Source: Dehalococcoidia bacterium (GTDB lineage Bacteria > Chloroflexota > Dehalococcoidia > Lucifugimonadales > Lucifugimonadaceae). From it: 37,248 nucleotides of DNA. The stretch spans positions 1 to 37,248 of the forward strand of contig JAJEAU010000012.1 in NCBI GenBank assembly GCA_022824185.1. Reading direction: 5' to 3'. This document shows, in pieces, positions 24,598 through 32,782 of the stretch. How positions within the stretch are numbered: position 1 is the first letter of the stretch; each line of letters starts with the position of its first letter. Both the position numbers and the translations under genes were made by a program. The notes beneath the pieces were generated by a model. The model saw only the letters and a list, made by a program, of their open reading frames with translations, searched no databases and was not told where the DNA came from.

Positions 24598-26364
24598 ATG
24601 CGTTACGAATCTCCTCATGGACTAACTGGCCAGTCGTTTCGTCCTCCTCGAATGGGATCCAAAGGAGCAGTTGTAGCCAACCACACCTTAGCCGCGCAAG
24701 CCGGCATGCGAATTCTGCATCGAGGTGGAAATGCCGTCGACGCAGCGATCGCGGTCGCATTCGCACTCGGGGTGGCAGAGCCAGCGGGTTCCAGCATAGG
24801 CGGCGACGGGTTTGTGATGACTTTCATGAGATCCAAGCAATCGATTCAGGTCGCCAACGGCACCGGTGCGGCTCCAGCAATGGCGACGCCGGAAAGGTAC
24901 GCAAACGGGATACCGTTGACCGGCATCCTAGGAGTGTCCGTCCCCGGTATTCTTGATGCGCTTTTGGCGACCCATGAGCAGCACGGAACATTGCCTTTGA
25001 TCGTCTGCATAGAACCCGCCATCGAGCTATGCGAAGATGGCGTGCCCGTGTCACATCAACAGGCCACTTCTTCGATGCAGACTTCGTTGCTAAGAGATGC
25101 CCCGACATCTGCAGAAGTGTTCGCACCTAACGGCAATTGGCTCCGACCGGGTGAGCTGCGAAGGAATTCAAACCTCGCCAAGACCTACCGCACGATAGGT
25201 GAGCAGGGCCGCGACGCGTTCTACGAAGGTGATATCGCACGCGAAATCTCACGGTTCAGCGAAGATTGCGGTGGCCTACTCCGTTACGAAGACCTCAAAA
25301 ACCACGAGATGAAATGGCAAGAGTCGATCTCGACGACGTATCGTGGCCGCACGGTGTACGAAGCTCCTCCGAACTCCTCCGGACACGTCCTCCTGCAAGA
25401 ACTGAATCTATTTGAACAATTCGATGCGTCCGGTTTGGGTTACATGTCGGCGGATTCGGTGCACGTCATGACTGAATGCAAGAAACTCGCGTTCGCCGAT
25501 CGCGAGGCGTACATGGCCGATCCCGATTTCGTAGATGTGCCGGTCGAAGGAATGCTCAATAAAGACTACGCCGCCGAACGCGCCAGATCGATCGATTTCG
25601 AGCAGTCTCTAAACGACGAAGAAGCTCGCGAAGGTGATCCTTGGGCGTACATGGATCGTGAACCCGATCGCGGGAAGAAGTTCCGTCGTGACGGGGTCAT
25701 CCATCATCCCAATGGACGCAGCGTCAAACACGACGCCTTCGCCGCGACCGGTGCGGCAGGGTCCGACACGACTCATTTCTGTGTCGTCGACAGGTGGGGC
25801 AATGCGGTCGGCGAGCTCCAAAGCATCCAGATGGGTTACGGCTCGGGATTGATTGCCGGCAACACGGGGATCCTTCTCAACAACCGAATGACCTACTGGC
25901 ATCTCGACCCCGACCACATCGATTTCCTGCGACCAGGTCAACGCGTTCGACACACCATGAATCCAGTGATGGTGACAGACCTGCCCGTCGAAGACGGCGG
26001 CGAAGTGGAGCTGGTTTGCGGCACTCCCGGAGCTGACACCCAGGTTCAAACCAACTTCCAAGTGGTCAACGCAGTCTTCGACCACGGAATGACAGTAGCG
26101 GAGGCGATCGAAGGTCCTCGTTGGACCCACTACCAAGGCCGAACATCCTCGACCTATCCGCATTCGGAAGCCAATCGACTCGACATCGAAGATCGCGTGG
26201 AAGATGGGGTGATCGAGTCTCTCCGGGCGCGCGGCCACGAAGTAAAGGCCATATCGCCATTTGCTGGTGCCGGCAGTGAAGGCGCGATCCAAATCCACCG
26301 CGATGCCGGAACGATGTCGGCCGCGTCAGACCCGCGACGCGACGGCGATTCGGCAGTCTGGTAA
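24598..26364 (+). CDS. Gamma-glutamyltransferase family Ntn-hydrolase (copy 2)
   Basis: 588 aa from the ATG at 24598; the frame is open 162 bases further up, but that stretch has no family similarity. HRGGNAVDAAIAVAFALGVAEP (residues 41-62 region) and GGDGFVM mark the large subunit; the self-cleavage site is SDTTHFCVVDRWGN with the nucleophile Thr391. GYGSGL and CGTPGAD belong to the small subunit. No signal peptide is seen. It shares the fold with copy 1 but is clearly divergent, and carries a longer insertion before the cleavage site (about 340-385). Related enzymes act on glutathione, gamma-glutamyl amides or acyl side chains. It converges with the deoxyribosyltransferase-like gene, 4 bp apart. 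Confidence 0.9.
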   Translation: MRYESPHGLTGQSFRPPRMGSKGAVVANHTLAAQAGMRILHRGGNAVDAAIAVAFALGVAEPAGSSIGGDGFVMTFMRSKQSIQVANGTGAAPAMATPERYANGIPLTGILGVSVPGILDALLATHEQHGTLPLIVCIEPAIELCEDGVPVSHQQATSSMQTSLLRDAPTSAEVFAPNGNWLRPGELRRNSNLAKTYRTIGEQGRDAFYEGDIAREISRFSEDCGGLLRYEDLKNHEMKWQESISTTYRGRTVYEAPPNSSGHVLLQELNLFEQFDASGLGYMSADSVHVMTECKKLAFADREAYMADPDFVDVPVEGMLNKDYAAERARSIDFEQSLNDEEAREGDPWAYMDREPDRGKKFRRDGVIHHPNGRSVKHDAFAATGAAGSDTTHFCVVDRWGNAVGELQSIQMGYGSGLIAGNTGILLNNRMTYWHLDPDHIDFLRPGQRVRHTMNPVMVTDLPVEDGGEVELVCGTPGADTQVQTNFQVVNAVFDHGMTVAEAIEGPRWTHYQGRTSSTYPHSEANRLDIEDRVEDGVIESLRARGHEVKAISPFAGAGSEGAIQIHRDAGTMSAASDPRRDGDSAVW

Positions 26365-26368
26365 AGGG

Positions 26369-26830
26369 TTAATCTCCCTTTGCCCACCGCGCTAGTGCTT
26401 TATCCGGCGAGGTGATCTCTTCGACGGACGTGAAGTACCAATCTTCCCAACCCTCTTGCGGCAGACCCGTGAAAATCATCAGATTGAGCGGGTAATCTTC
26501 GCATTCCGTGACTTTTCGATGGTCGTCGCGGAACAGGAACGTCGGTTTGCCCAAGACGATCGCCGCGCCTAACTCGACCATCACACCCTCATCCGGCGGG
26601 ATCCCGTTTAGGATGGCGAATATCGCATCGGATTGGGCTACGTCTCGGATGTCAGCCTGTCCGATCCGGTACGCCCATCCCTCCGCCATGTTTGCTTCTT
26701 GGTTGTTCCGTTCAAAAGGTTCCCATACCTCTAATCCCAGAGATTCGAGCGCTTCTACGAAGACAGGGAGCAACACCGAGCGTTGTTGCTCGGAGAATCC
26801 ATACGGATTAGCAAGATAGATCGTTTTCAT
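26369..26830 (-). CDS. Nucleoside 2-deoxyribosyltransferase family protein
   Basis: 153 aa from the ATG at 26830 (GGTGGA about 10 bases upstream); a TTG seven codons earlier is less likely. The family exchanges or removes the base of 2'-deoxyribonucleosides through a glutamyl-deoxyribose intermediate. Visible are IYLANPYGFS at the N-terminus, the Asp in QSDAIFAILNG, and GVMVELGAA with the nucleophile Glu86. The length is normal. Members of this fold also include nucleotide hydrolases, so the substrate stays open. A role in nucleoside salvage or in clearing damaged nucleosides is inference. Confidence 0.82.
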   Translation of the reverse strand: MKTIYLANPYGFSEQQRSVLLPVFVEALESLGLEVWEPFERNNQEANMAEGWAYRIGQADIRDVAQSDAIFAILNGIPPDEGVMVELGAAIVLGKPTFLFRDDHRKVTECEDYPLNLMIFTGLPQEGWEDWYFTSVEEITSPDKALARWAKGD

Positions 26831-27021
26831 TTGGCGAAGGTCCACCGACAAGGTGCGGGCGCGTTTGGAACGCGTATATGGCGCCTCGTGAGTTTTCTCG
26901 TGTAATCGGTTTTCGGCGGTAAGTGACCAACCCTAGACGATGATATCTTGTTGCATTCCGAGGGTGGGCTCAGCCGATTTCTGTGACGATGTCAAAGTGT
27001 TGACACGGTGTATCAAAAGAA

Positions 27022-27050
27022 TTAACCTTCCCCGCGACTTGCGTGATAAT
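27022..27050 (+). promoter_or_regulatory. Candidate sigma-70 promoter of the small peptide gene
   Basis: TTAACC (27022-27027) and GATAAT (27045-27050) are 17 bases apart, which would start transcription near 27057 and give a leader of about 25 bases before the ATG at 27082. A consensus TTGACA also stands at 27000-27005, with TAACCT 17 bases later, as a second possible promoter. Both are read by eye only. Confidence 0.4.
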
Positions 27051-27081
27051 GTTGTGAAAATCGACACAGAAGGAAGTTCCT

Positions 27082-27228
27082 ATGGCTGTCCCCGAAAAAG
27101 AAACTCCATCTGCGTCTTACGGGACCGTGGAACCTGAAGACCAAGAATTGACGTTAGAAGATCTTGGTGTAGTGTTCGGCGGCTGGCATCCTGCTCCCCC
27201 AGACGAGGAGCAACCGAGGCCAGATTAA
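27082..27228 (+). CDS. 48-residue peptide with a double-glycine leader-like motif
   Basis: 48 aa, with AAGGAAG 5 bases before the ATG and promoter-like boxes upstream, so probably real in spite of its size. The middle reads QELTLEDLGVVFGG, matching the L-x-x-L-x-x-V-x-G-G pattern of double-glycine leaders in bacteriocin and Nif11-type precursors, with Gly33-Gly34 as a possible cleavage site. What follows is a short Pro- and acid-rich tail (WHPAPPDEEQPRPD) without Cys, Ser or Thr, unusual for a lanthipeptide core. No modification enzyme, C39 peptidase or exporter lies beside it. It may be an orphan RiPP-like precursor, a signal peptide or something unrelated. Confidence 0.55.
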   Translation: MAVPEKETPSASYGTVEPEDQELTLEDLGVVFGGWHPAPPDEEQPRPD

Positions 27229-27301
27229 ACTCCTTGAGGCAAAAACCAGTTAGTCTCAAGCGCCTCTGTCGAGTTTCATTTGGGTGAGAGTTGTGGGTGT
27301 G

Positions 27302-27319
27302 AGCGTACGAAAGTATGCT
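27302..27319 (+). other. GAAA-tetraloop hairpin downstream of the peptide gene
   Basis: AGCGTAC pairs with GTATGCT (one G-U pair) around the GNRA-type loop GAAA, 73 bases after the peptide stop. It is followed by GTGTGTTT, not a solid T run, so it is a weak terminator candidate or part of a small structured RNA. Confidence 0.3.
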
Positions 27320-27441
27320 GTGTGTTTCGCTGTGAATGCACGCCCGATCCGCCGATCGCTTTGAAGTGAAGGCTCGGAACTTCTCGTTTGGGGCACATCC
27401 CGGAGATCTCGAACCCGTAGGAGCCAGAAGCTGCGGGCCCT

Positions 27442-28386
27442 TCATCGGCGCAATCGTCTCATTGTGCGAAGTGCGCGGAGCGTGATCCATCGATTGGGTT
27501 CTCCGGGAGCTCCGACGATCTCTTCGTAGAGGGTGTCCTTGTGCCGCACATCTAGTGGCCAGCGTCCATCAGCAAGCCGACGACTTTCAACTATCTCGAA
27601 GGCTTCTGCCAGGCGTGGATCGTCCTTGAAGCCCGCAGTCACCGCGTATTCAAGGCCCCGCAGGACATCGTAGTGCCACAACGGAGGAAATGCGAGGCGT
27701 CTCCAACCTTCGTCGATGACAACACCCGTAGAGAGCCGTCGGAGGAGGTGCCGTTCCAGCAGATACTCTGCGCCACGCTCGCGAGCTAGCGTGATGACCG
27801 GGTCTTGCCCGAAGGACTGTTCATGTGCGAGCAAACCCTCCAAGACGCAGATCGTCGTATGGAATGAAGAGCGCACGGAGCCGTTGATCGTCTCACAGTT
27901 CCACCCACCATCATCGAGCTGTTCACTCAACAGAAGGTCCACCAACCGAAGGCTGGGCTTCCCAAAGTAGGCGCCGAGCGCCACGACGCGTCCGTTGATG
28001 CAGGACTCTTCCTCCCCCTGGAAGAAAGGAGAGTCTCCGTGCCACGGGCCCCAAGTCACGTTCGAGTGCACTAGCTCGATTGCGCGTCGAGTGCGATCGT
28101 TTTCCGGATCCACGCCGAGGTCACGCAGATAAAGGAGGGTGTACAGGTTAGTCCACCAGAACGGGTGCGCTTCCCCGTCGCCCCACTGCCCGTCTGGGCG
28201 TTGCACATCGAGCAGCCATCGGCCCCAACCTTCATGTGCCACGCGGGCACGCTCGGCGGCGACGCTATCGACATCGAAGTCGGCTAGATCTTGGAGGACT
28301 TGCCAGCGGATGGCGGGGTCTGAGTCAAGAAGCCAATCCAGCACCGTGTCGGCGAGGGGAAACGCCGCAGTGTCTGTGTCGCGCAC
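27442..28386 (-). CDS. Terpenoid-cyclase/prenyltransferase-fold protein of unknown function
   Basis: 314 aa from a GTG at 28386, chosen because GGAG lies 8 bases upstream; a TTG at 28413 would add nine residues. The protein is all-helical with DGxW-type repeats (RPDGQWGDGEAHPFWW, LDDGGWNCE, LADGRWPLD), like the alpha-alpha barrel of squalene cyclases and protein prenyltransferases. The SDPAIRWQVLQDL opening is familiar from uncharacterised squalene-cyclase-like proteins. I see no DxDD-type cyclase motif, so catalysis of cyclisation is doubtful. It diverges from the ArsR gene with a 55-bp gap and may be controlled by it. Confidence 0.75.
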   Translation of the reverse strand: MRDTDTAAFPLADTVLDWLLDSDPAIRWQVLQDLADFDVDSVAAERARVAHEGWGRWLLDVQRPDGQWGDGEAHPFWWTNLYTLLYLRDLGVDPENDRTRRAIELVHSNVTWGPWHGDSPFFQGEEESCINGRVVALGAYFGKPSLRLVDLLLSEQLDDGGWNCETINGSVRSSFHTTICVLEGLLAHEQSFGQDPVITLARERGAEYLLERHLLRRLSTGVVIDEGWRRLAFPPLWHYDVLRGLEYAVTAGFKDDPRLAEAFEIVESRRLADGRWPLDVRHKDTLYEEIVGAPGEPNRWITLRALRTMRRLRR

Positions 28387-28441
28387 CAAGGTCACTCCAT
28401 AATCTACATGCAACTCTATCGTTGCGTATTATATTGTGTAC

Positions 28442-28714
28442 ATGCACACGGACCTGGTCTTCAAGGCACTAGCGGATCCAACACGGAGGCTGATGTTGGA
28501 CGAGCTTTGTGAGCGTAAGGAGCAGACGCTTTACGAGCTCACGGCGCGTCTGATCATGCGACACGATGTCGCAATCTCAAGACAGGCTTTGGCCAAGCAC
28601 ATTGATGTCTTGGAGAAAGCAGGGCTCGTAAGCTCAGAGAAGCGTGGCAAGTATCGAATGCTTGTCTTCAACGATGAGCCGATCAGGGGTGTCATGGATC
28701 GTTGGGTCAAGTGA
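28442..28714 (+). CDS. ArsR-family winged-helix transcriptional regulator
   Basis: 90 aa from the ATG at 28442. The fold is typical: FKALADPTRRLMLDELCER as first helices, a recognition helix region AISRQALAKHIDVLEKAGLV, and a wing SSEKRGKYRMLVFN. No metal-binding Cys pair (CVC box) is present, so it is not a metal sensor of the ArsR/SmtB type. TATTAT at 28427-28432 could be a -10 box that would give a leaderless or nearly leaderless message. It probably represses itself, the following VOC gene 27 bp on, and perhaps the divergent gene at 27442. Confidence 0.88.
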   Translation: MHTDLVFKALADPTRRLMLDELCERKEQTLYELTARLIMRHDVAISRQALAKHIDVLEKAGLVSSEKRGKYRMLVFNDEPIRGVMDRWVK

Positions 28715-28741
28715 CACCGTGAAAAGAAAAGGATGCCAGAT

Positions 28742-29125
28742 ATGCGCATTACACTCACCGGCGTTTTCGTAAGTGACCAGGACAAAGCTCTGAGTTTCTA
28801 TACAGAGACCCTCGGCTTTGTGAAGAAGCATGACGTGCCTGTGGGAGAACACAAGTGGCTTACCGTCGTCTCGCCCGAAGACTCTGATGGTCCCGAGCTA
28901 CTGCTTGAACCAAATGAAAATCCGGTAGCGCAGGAATATCAGAAGGGGTTGTTTGACCAAGGCATCCCAGCCCACTCCTTTGGTGTTACGGACATTCATG
29001 CAGAGCATGAGAAACTGAAGTCGCTAGGCGTGAATTTCACGATGGAGCCAACAGAAATGGGCAACGTCGCTATTGCGGTCTTCGACGACACCTGTGGCAA
29101 CCTGATCCAGTTGATGCAGACCTAA
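28742..29125 (+). CDS. VOC (glyoxalase/bleomycin-resistance fold) family protein
   Basis: 127 aa from the ATG at 28742, which has AAGGA about 8 bases upstream; an ATG at 28733 is too close to that site. Two beta-alpha-beta-beta-beta modules are visible: VFVSDQDKALSFYTETLGF, then SFGVTDIHAEHEKLKSLGV and DDTCGNLIQL. Family members are metal-dependent lyases, dioxygenases or drug-binding proteins. ArsR-VOC pairs like this are common and often respond to small organic compounds. The ligand cannot be told from sequence. Confidence 0.88.
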   Translation: MRITLTGVFVSDQDKALSFYTETLGFVKKHDVPVGEHKWLTVVSPEDSDGPELLLEPNENPVAQEYQKGLFDQGIPAHSFGVTDIHAEHEKLKSLGVNFTMEPTEMGNVAIAVFDDTCGNLIQLMQT

Positions 29126-29190
29126 CGACGACCGACCAGACTATCGCGCTTGGGATGCGGGTGCAGTCTCACCCGCGTTGGCACCTAGTC

Positions 29191-29266
29191 TGGTGGAGCT
29201 GGGGGGATTCGAACCCCCGACCTCATCATTGCGAACGATGCGCTCTCCCAACTGAGCTACAGCCCC
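29191..29266 (-). tRNA. tRNA-Ala (anticodon CGC)
   Basis: 76 nt including an encoded CCA. Read on the minus strand, GGGGCTG pairs with CAGCTCC (one G-U pair), the D arm is GCTC/GAGC, the anticodon stem CATCG/TGATG encloses the loop TTCGCAA with CGC at positions 34-36, and the T arm is GGGGG-TTCGAAT-CCCCC. It reads GCG codons. It lies between the VOC gene and the FKBP gene, at the edge of a small accessory patch. Confidence 0.96.
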
Positions 29267-29333
29267 TAAACCCTACTTCCCAATCCTACAACTTTGGCAT
29301 TCTCGCGTACCGGTATCGGACCGGCTCTAACGA

Positions 29334-30074
29334 TTATTCACCCTCTTCGGGTTCGCTGTCGGATTCTTCCTTCAACGCATCGGCCTGTGCCGTCGCTTCC
29401 TCTGCAATCGCGGTGAATGTAGCCTCCACCTCTTCTGAAACGGCGGTTATCGTCGCTGCTGCTGCTTCGTTAACAGCGGTGGCTGTCGCCCTCGCTTGCT
29501 CGCCGGTTATTCCGGTCTCGAGTTTGACGTCGAAGTAGAGAGTTGCATTGGCCGGGATTCGAGGTGGCGATCCGGCTTGGCCGTAGCCGTGTTCTGATGG
29601 GATGCGGATTCGCCGACGCTCGCCGATGTTCATATCCAGAAGCGATTGTTGCCATCCGGGGATCACAAAACCGAGGAAGAATCTGGCATCCCGAGCTGTT
29701 CCGTAAGTGGTTCCGAATACACAGCCACCCTCCAACCATCCCGTGTATTTGACCTCCACCTGCCAGTCTTGCTTTGGTTTAGCACCGTCGCCGTCTTCGA
29801 GGATGATGTAATCGACACCGTTCGCGCCGGGCTGGTAATCATCTTCCGACACTTCGTCGAAACGAGGAGCGTCGGCAGGATAGAGGTCGTTGAGGCAGGT
29901 TCGCTCCGACTGGGTCGGTTCGACGAACGGGATGACGAGATCGTCGCCGCCTGGATTGGCTCCGCCTCCACGGCAACCTGTCGAAAGCAACGCCGCGACG
30001 ACGCCTGAAGCGATGACGATCGCGACCATCGCCAATGGTCGAATCCGTAGATGGGGATCAGTAATTGTCCGCAT
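29334..30074 (-). CDS. FKBP-type peptidyl-prolyl isomerase lipoprotein
   Basis: 246 aa. A hydrophobic N-terminal segment with LLSTGC gives a lipidated Cys34, so the protein should be anchored outside the membrane. The FKBP domain spans about residues 85-190: VEVKYTGWLEGGCVFG, FFLGFVIPGWQQSLLDMNIGE, RIRIPSEHGYG and RIPANATLYFDVKLE. The Asp that normally follows the Phe of the FD motif is Gly here (VFGTT). Residues 190-246 are an Ala/Thr/Glu-rich helical tail, probably a coiled coil. It would help fold exported proteins. The tRNA-Ala lies just downstream on the same strand. Confidence 0.9.
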   Translation of the reverse strand: MRTITDPHLRIRPLAMVAIVIASGVVAALLSTGCRGGGANPGGDDLVIPFVEPTQSERTCLNDLYPADAPRFDEVSEDDYQPGANGVDYIILEDGDGAKPKQDWQVEVKYTGWLEGGCVFGTTYGTARDARFFLGFVIPGWQQSLLDMNIGERRRIRIPSEHGYGQAGSPPRIPANATLYFDVKLETGITGEQARATATAVNEAAAATITAVSEEVEATFTAIAEEATAQADALKEESDSEPEEGE

Positions 30075-30145
30075 AATCTAACGCTAGCACGACGCACTCG
30101 CCCGATACGGTGACGAACGGACGAAACGGTCTCTCAACCCTTGTG

Positions 30146-30913
30146 TCAACGTGAGTGGTTGTTCACCACATCCATGAACCCGGCGGCCCCTGCATTTAGC
30201 CATTCGGGAGTGTTGGTGAAAAGCAGCTGAACGCCGAGGTCCAGGAAACGGGTGACGTTTCCTGTTCCGCAAATCGCGCCGGCCGTGCGACCCGATGCGA
30301 CGATGCGGCGGTAAGCGTCGTTCATCGTCTCAACTACGTCAGGGTGATCGATATTGCCCTTGTGCCCCATCGATGCGGCAAAGTCTCCGGGCGCGACGAA
30401 GAAAACGTCGATGTGATCGACGCTCAGGATCTCGTCGAGATTCTCGTAGGCAATAATGTCTTCGAGCAGGATGATCAGCAGTGAGTGATCATCGGCCACG
30501 TCCATGAAATTCGAAACGCCTAACCCCTGCCTGCTGGTATAGCTGCCGCGTTTGCCGATTGGAGGGAACTTGCCGCCATCGACCACGTTTTGTGCCTCCG
30601 CTGCGTTGTTGACGTGCGGTACTACGATGGCTTGGGCGCCACGGTCAAGCGTGCGGTAGATGAGCCCCTGGTTGTTGTCATTGACCCTGCAGACCGACGT
30701 AAGTCCCCACAGGTCGCATGCTCGAGTGAGGTTTCCGAGTTCGGAAGCGTCCACCCATCCGTGCTCGCCCTCGAGCCAGATACCATCGATGTCGTGACTG
30801 ACTGCGATCGGCCCGAAAGCGTCGATGTCATCGGGGTGCGTCATTCCGCCGACTACAGTCGCCACTTCCCCTGCGACTAACTTGTCCTTTATACGGTTGG
30901 GTCGGATATCCAT
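30146..30913 (-). CDS. HpcH/HpaI family class II aldolase (tandem copy 1)
   Basis: 255 aa from the ATG at 30913; the other two copies begin at the same residue. The family cleaves 2-keto-3-deoxy acids to pyruvate and an aldehyde with a divalent metal. Active-site residues are conserved: His51 (LEGEHGW), Arg76 (CRVND), Glu151 (LLEDIIAYENLDEI) and Asp177 (FVAPGDFAASMG), matching HpcH His45, Arg70, Glu149 and Asp175. It differs from copies 2 and 3 in having EGEHGWVDASELG where they have EGEHAGVDPANLG. Last of three consecutive paralogues. Confidence 0.9.
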   Translation of the reverse strand: MDIRPNRIKDKLVAGEVATVVGGMTHPDDIDAFGPIAVSHDIDGIWLEGEHGWVDASELGNLTRACDLWGLTSVCRVNDNNQGLIYRTLDRGAQAIVVPHVNNAAEAQNVVDGGKFPPIGKRGSYTSRQGLGVSNFMDVADDHSLLIILLEDIIAYENLDEILSVDHIDVFFVAPGDFAASMGHKGNIDHPDVVETMNDAYRRIVASGRTAGAICGTGNVTRFLDLGVQLLFTNTPEWLNAGAAGFMDVVNNHSR

Positions 30914-30958
30914 CTCGGGCAATGCCTTTCCGGTTGAAGATTCATCAGAGCCATGATT

Positions 30959-31726
30959 TTACCTAGAGTGGTCCTTGACGCTGTTGATGTAACTGGTTGC
31001 GCCTGCGCTCAACCACGGCCCGGTGCCCGTCAATAAGAATTTGGCCCCCAGACCGACGTAACGCGCGATTTCCGATTCGCCGCACGTAGCACCCGAGTTT
31101 CGGCCAGCGGCTTCGATCCGCCGAAACGCATCGTTCATCGTTTCGACGACTTCAGGGTGTCCAGCATCGCCGGTGTGACCCATGGAAGCGGCGAAATCAC
31201 TCGGTGCCACGAAGAAAACGTCGATCTGGTCGACCTCCAAGATTTCGTCCAGGTTTTGATAGGCGACGATGTCCTCGATCAGGATGACGAGCAATGACTG
31301 GTCATCGGCAAACTGCATGTAGTTTTCGACGCCGTGGCCCTGTCGGCTTGTATAAGCGCCGCGCTTGCCGATGGGCGGGAATTTGCCACCGTCGACGACG
31401 TTCCGAGCTTCAGCCGCTGAATTGACGTGTGGGACCACGATGCCCTGCGCGCCGCAATCAAGCGTCCTGTAAATCAAGCCTTGGGAGTTGGAATTGATGC
31501 GGACCACAGGCGTCATACCCCATAGATCGCAGGCGCGGGTCAGATTGCCCAAGTTGGCAGGATCGACGCCCGCGTGCTCGCCCTCCAACCAGATTCCGGC
31601 GATCCCGCTGGCGTTGGCGATGGCGCCAAAGGCATCGATGTCGTCCGGGTGGTTGATTCCCGAAACAACGGTAGCGACTTCGCCAGCGGCGAGTTTTTCT
31701 TTGACGCGGTTGGGTCTGAGGTTCAT
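30959..31726 (-). CDS. HpcH/HpaI family class II aldolase (tandem copy 2)
   Basis: 255 aa from the ATG at 31726. The frame is open for 31 more codons, but that part (Ser/Gln/Arg-rich) has no counterpart in the paralogues and the GAAAGGCAACACC leader before this ATG matches the one before copy 3. His51, Arg76, Glu151 and Asp177 are all present; the metal strand reads FVAPSDFAASMG (Ser for Gly before the Asp). It is closer to copy 3 at the N-terminus and to copy 1 in length. The gaps to its neighbours are 45 and 76 bp. Confidence 0.9.
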   Translation of the reverse strand: MNLRPNRVKEKLAAGEVATVVSGINHPDDIDAFGAIANASGIAGIWLEGEHAGVDPANLGNLTRACDLWGMTPVVRINSNSQGLIYRTLDCGAQGIVVPHVNSAAEARNVVDGGKFPPIGKRGAYTSRQGHGVENYMQFADDQSLLVILIEDIVAYQNLDEILEVDQIDVFFVAPSDFAASMGHTGDAGHPEVVETMNDAFRRIEAAGRNSGATCGESEIARYVGLGAKFLLTGTGPWLSAGATSYINSVKDHSR

Positions 31727-31802
31727 GCTTGGTGTTGCCTTTCTTTGTTGTCTGGAGACAGTGTTTCGTTGTGAATCGAGGGAGGGGGATGACGCAGCGA
31801 CA

Positions 31803-32582
31803 TTAACCGCCGTGTTCATTGACGACGCTCATGAAATTTGCAGCGCCGTCGTCTAACCACTCCTGGGTTGTCGTCAAGAAGAACTTCGCGCCCAGATCCA
31901 GGTATCGCTCAAGGCCTGCTCTACCGCATGTCGCTCCTGCGATGCGGCCGGCGGACTGGATACGACGGAACGTGTCTTCCATCGTTTCGGCGACTTCGGG
32001 AATGTTGGCTACCTGATCCCAGATGCCCTTGTGTCCCATCGAAGCGGCGAAGTCGCCCGGTGCCACGAAGAAAATGTCGATGTGTTCAACTTCGAGGATT
32101 TCGTCCAAGTTTTGGTAGGCGATGATGTCTTCGATGAAAACGATCAGCAACGAGTGGTCGTCAGCCAGCTCCATGTAGTTGGGCACACCGTGCCCTTGTC
32201 GACTAGCGTAGTTGCCTCGTCTGCCGATGGGTGGGAACTTCCCGCCGAGGACCACGTTTTGCGCTTCTGCGGCGGTATTCACGTGCGGGACCGCTATGGC
32301 CTGAGCTCCGCAGTCGAGAGTGCGGTAGATCAAACCTTGCGAATTTTCGTTGATACGGACGACTGGGGTCAAGCCCCAAAGGTCGCATGCGCGTGTCAGA
32401 TTGCCGAGATTGGCTGGATCGACCCCGGCATGTTCGCCTTCAAGCCAGATGGCGTCGATGCCCGTGGCGTTTGCTATAGGACCGAAATTGTCGATGTCGT
32501 CAGGATGGGTGAATCCCACGACTGACACCGCCACTTCTCCGGCAGCGAGTTTCTCTTTGACGCGGTTTGGTTTGAGTTTCAT
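31803..32582 (-). CDS. HpcH/HpaI family class II aldolase (tandem copy 3)
   Basis: 259 aa, first gene of the tandem set. GGAAAGG lies about 12 bases before the ATG. His51, Arg76, Glu151 and Asp177 are conserved. A short insertion after SMGHKG (WDQVANIPEV against NIDHPDV in copy 1) explains its extra four residues. It is transcribed divergently from the Ldh_2-type dehydrogenase over a 200-bp gap, a layout that suggests shared control of aldolases and dehydrogenases. Confidence 0.9.
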   Translation of the reverse strand: MKLKPNRVKEKLAAGEVAVSVVGFTHPDDIDNFGPIANATGIDAIWLEGEHAGVDPANLGNLTRACDLWGLTPVVRINENSQGLIYRTLDCGAQAIAVPHVNTAAEAQNVVLGGKFPPIGRRGNYASRQGHGVPNYMELADDHSLLIVFIEDIIAYQNLDEILEVEHIDIFFVAPGDFAASMGHKGIWDQVANIPEVAETMEDTFRRIQSAGRIAGATCGRAGLERYLDLGAKFFLTTTQEWLDDGAANFMSVVNEHGG

Positions 32583-32782
32583 GCCGGGTGTTGCCTTTCC
32601 TAAATGTGCGCAGGGACGTATTTCACGGGGTGTTCGACATCCGATAACGCAACGAGGCGATTCTACGAGACAATCTTCATTTCGGTGTCGGATTTAGTTT
32701 TGGGGTTTGCAACCCTTCTTCGCTTAAACTACTACAGCGAAACATCGCGATTCGAACGCACCCAATCCGAGGGAAGCCCACA

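Noticed and set aside
25609..26298. 229-residue minus-strand frame
   Set aside because: Antisense shadow of the second gamma-glutamyltransferase.
31727..31819. N-terminal extension of the second aldolase
   Set aside because: The extra 31 residues have no equivalent in the two paralogues, overlap the end of the upstream gene, and the conserved leader sequence sits before the inner ATG.
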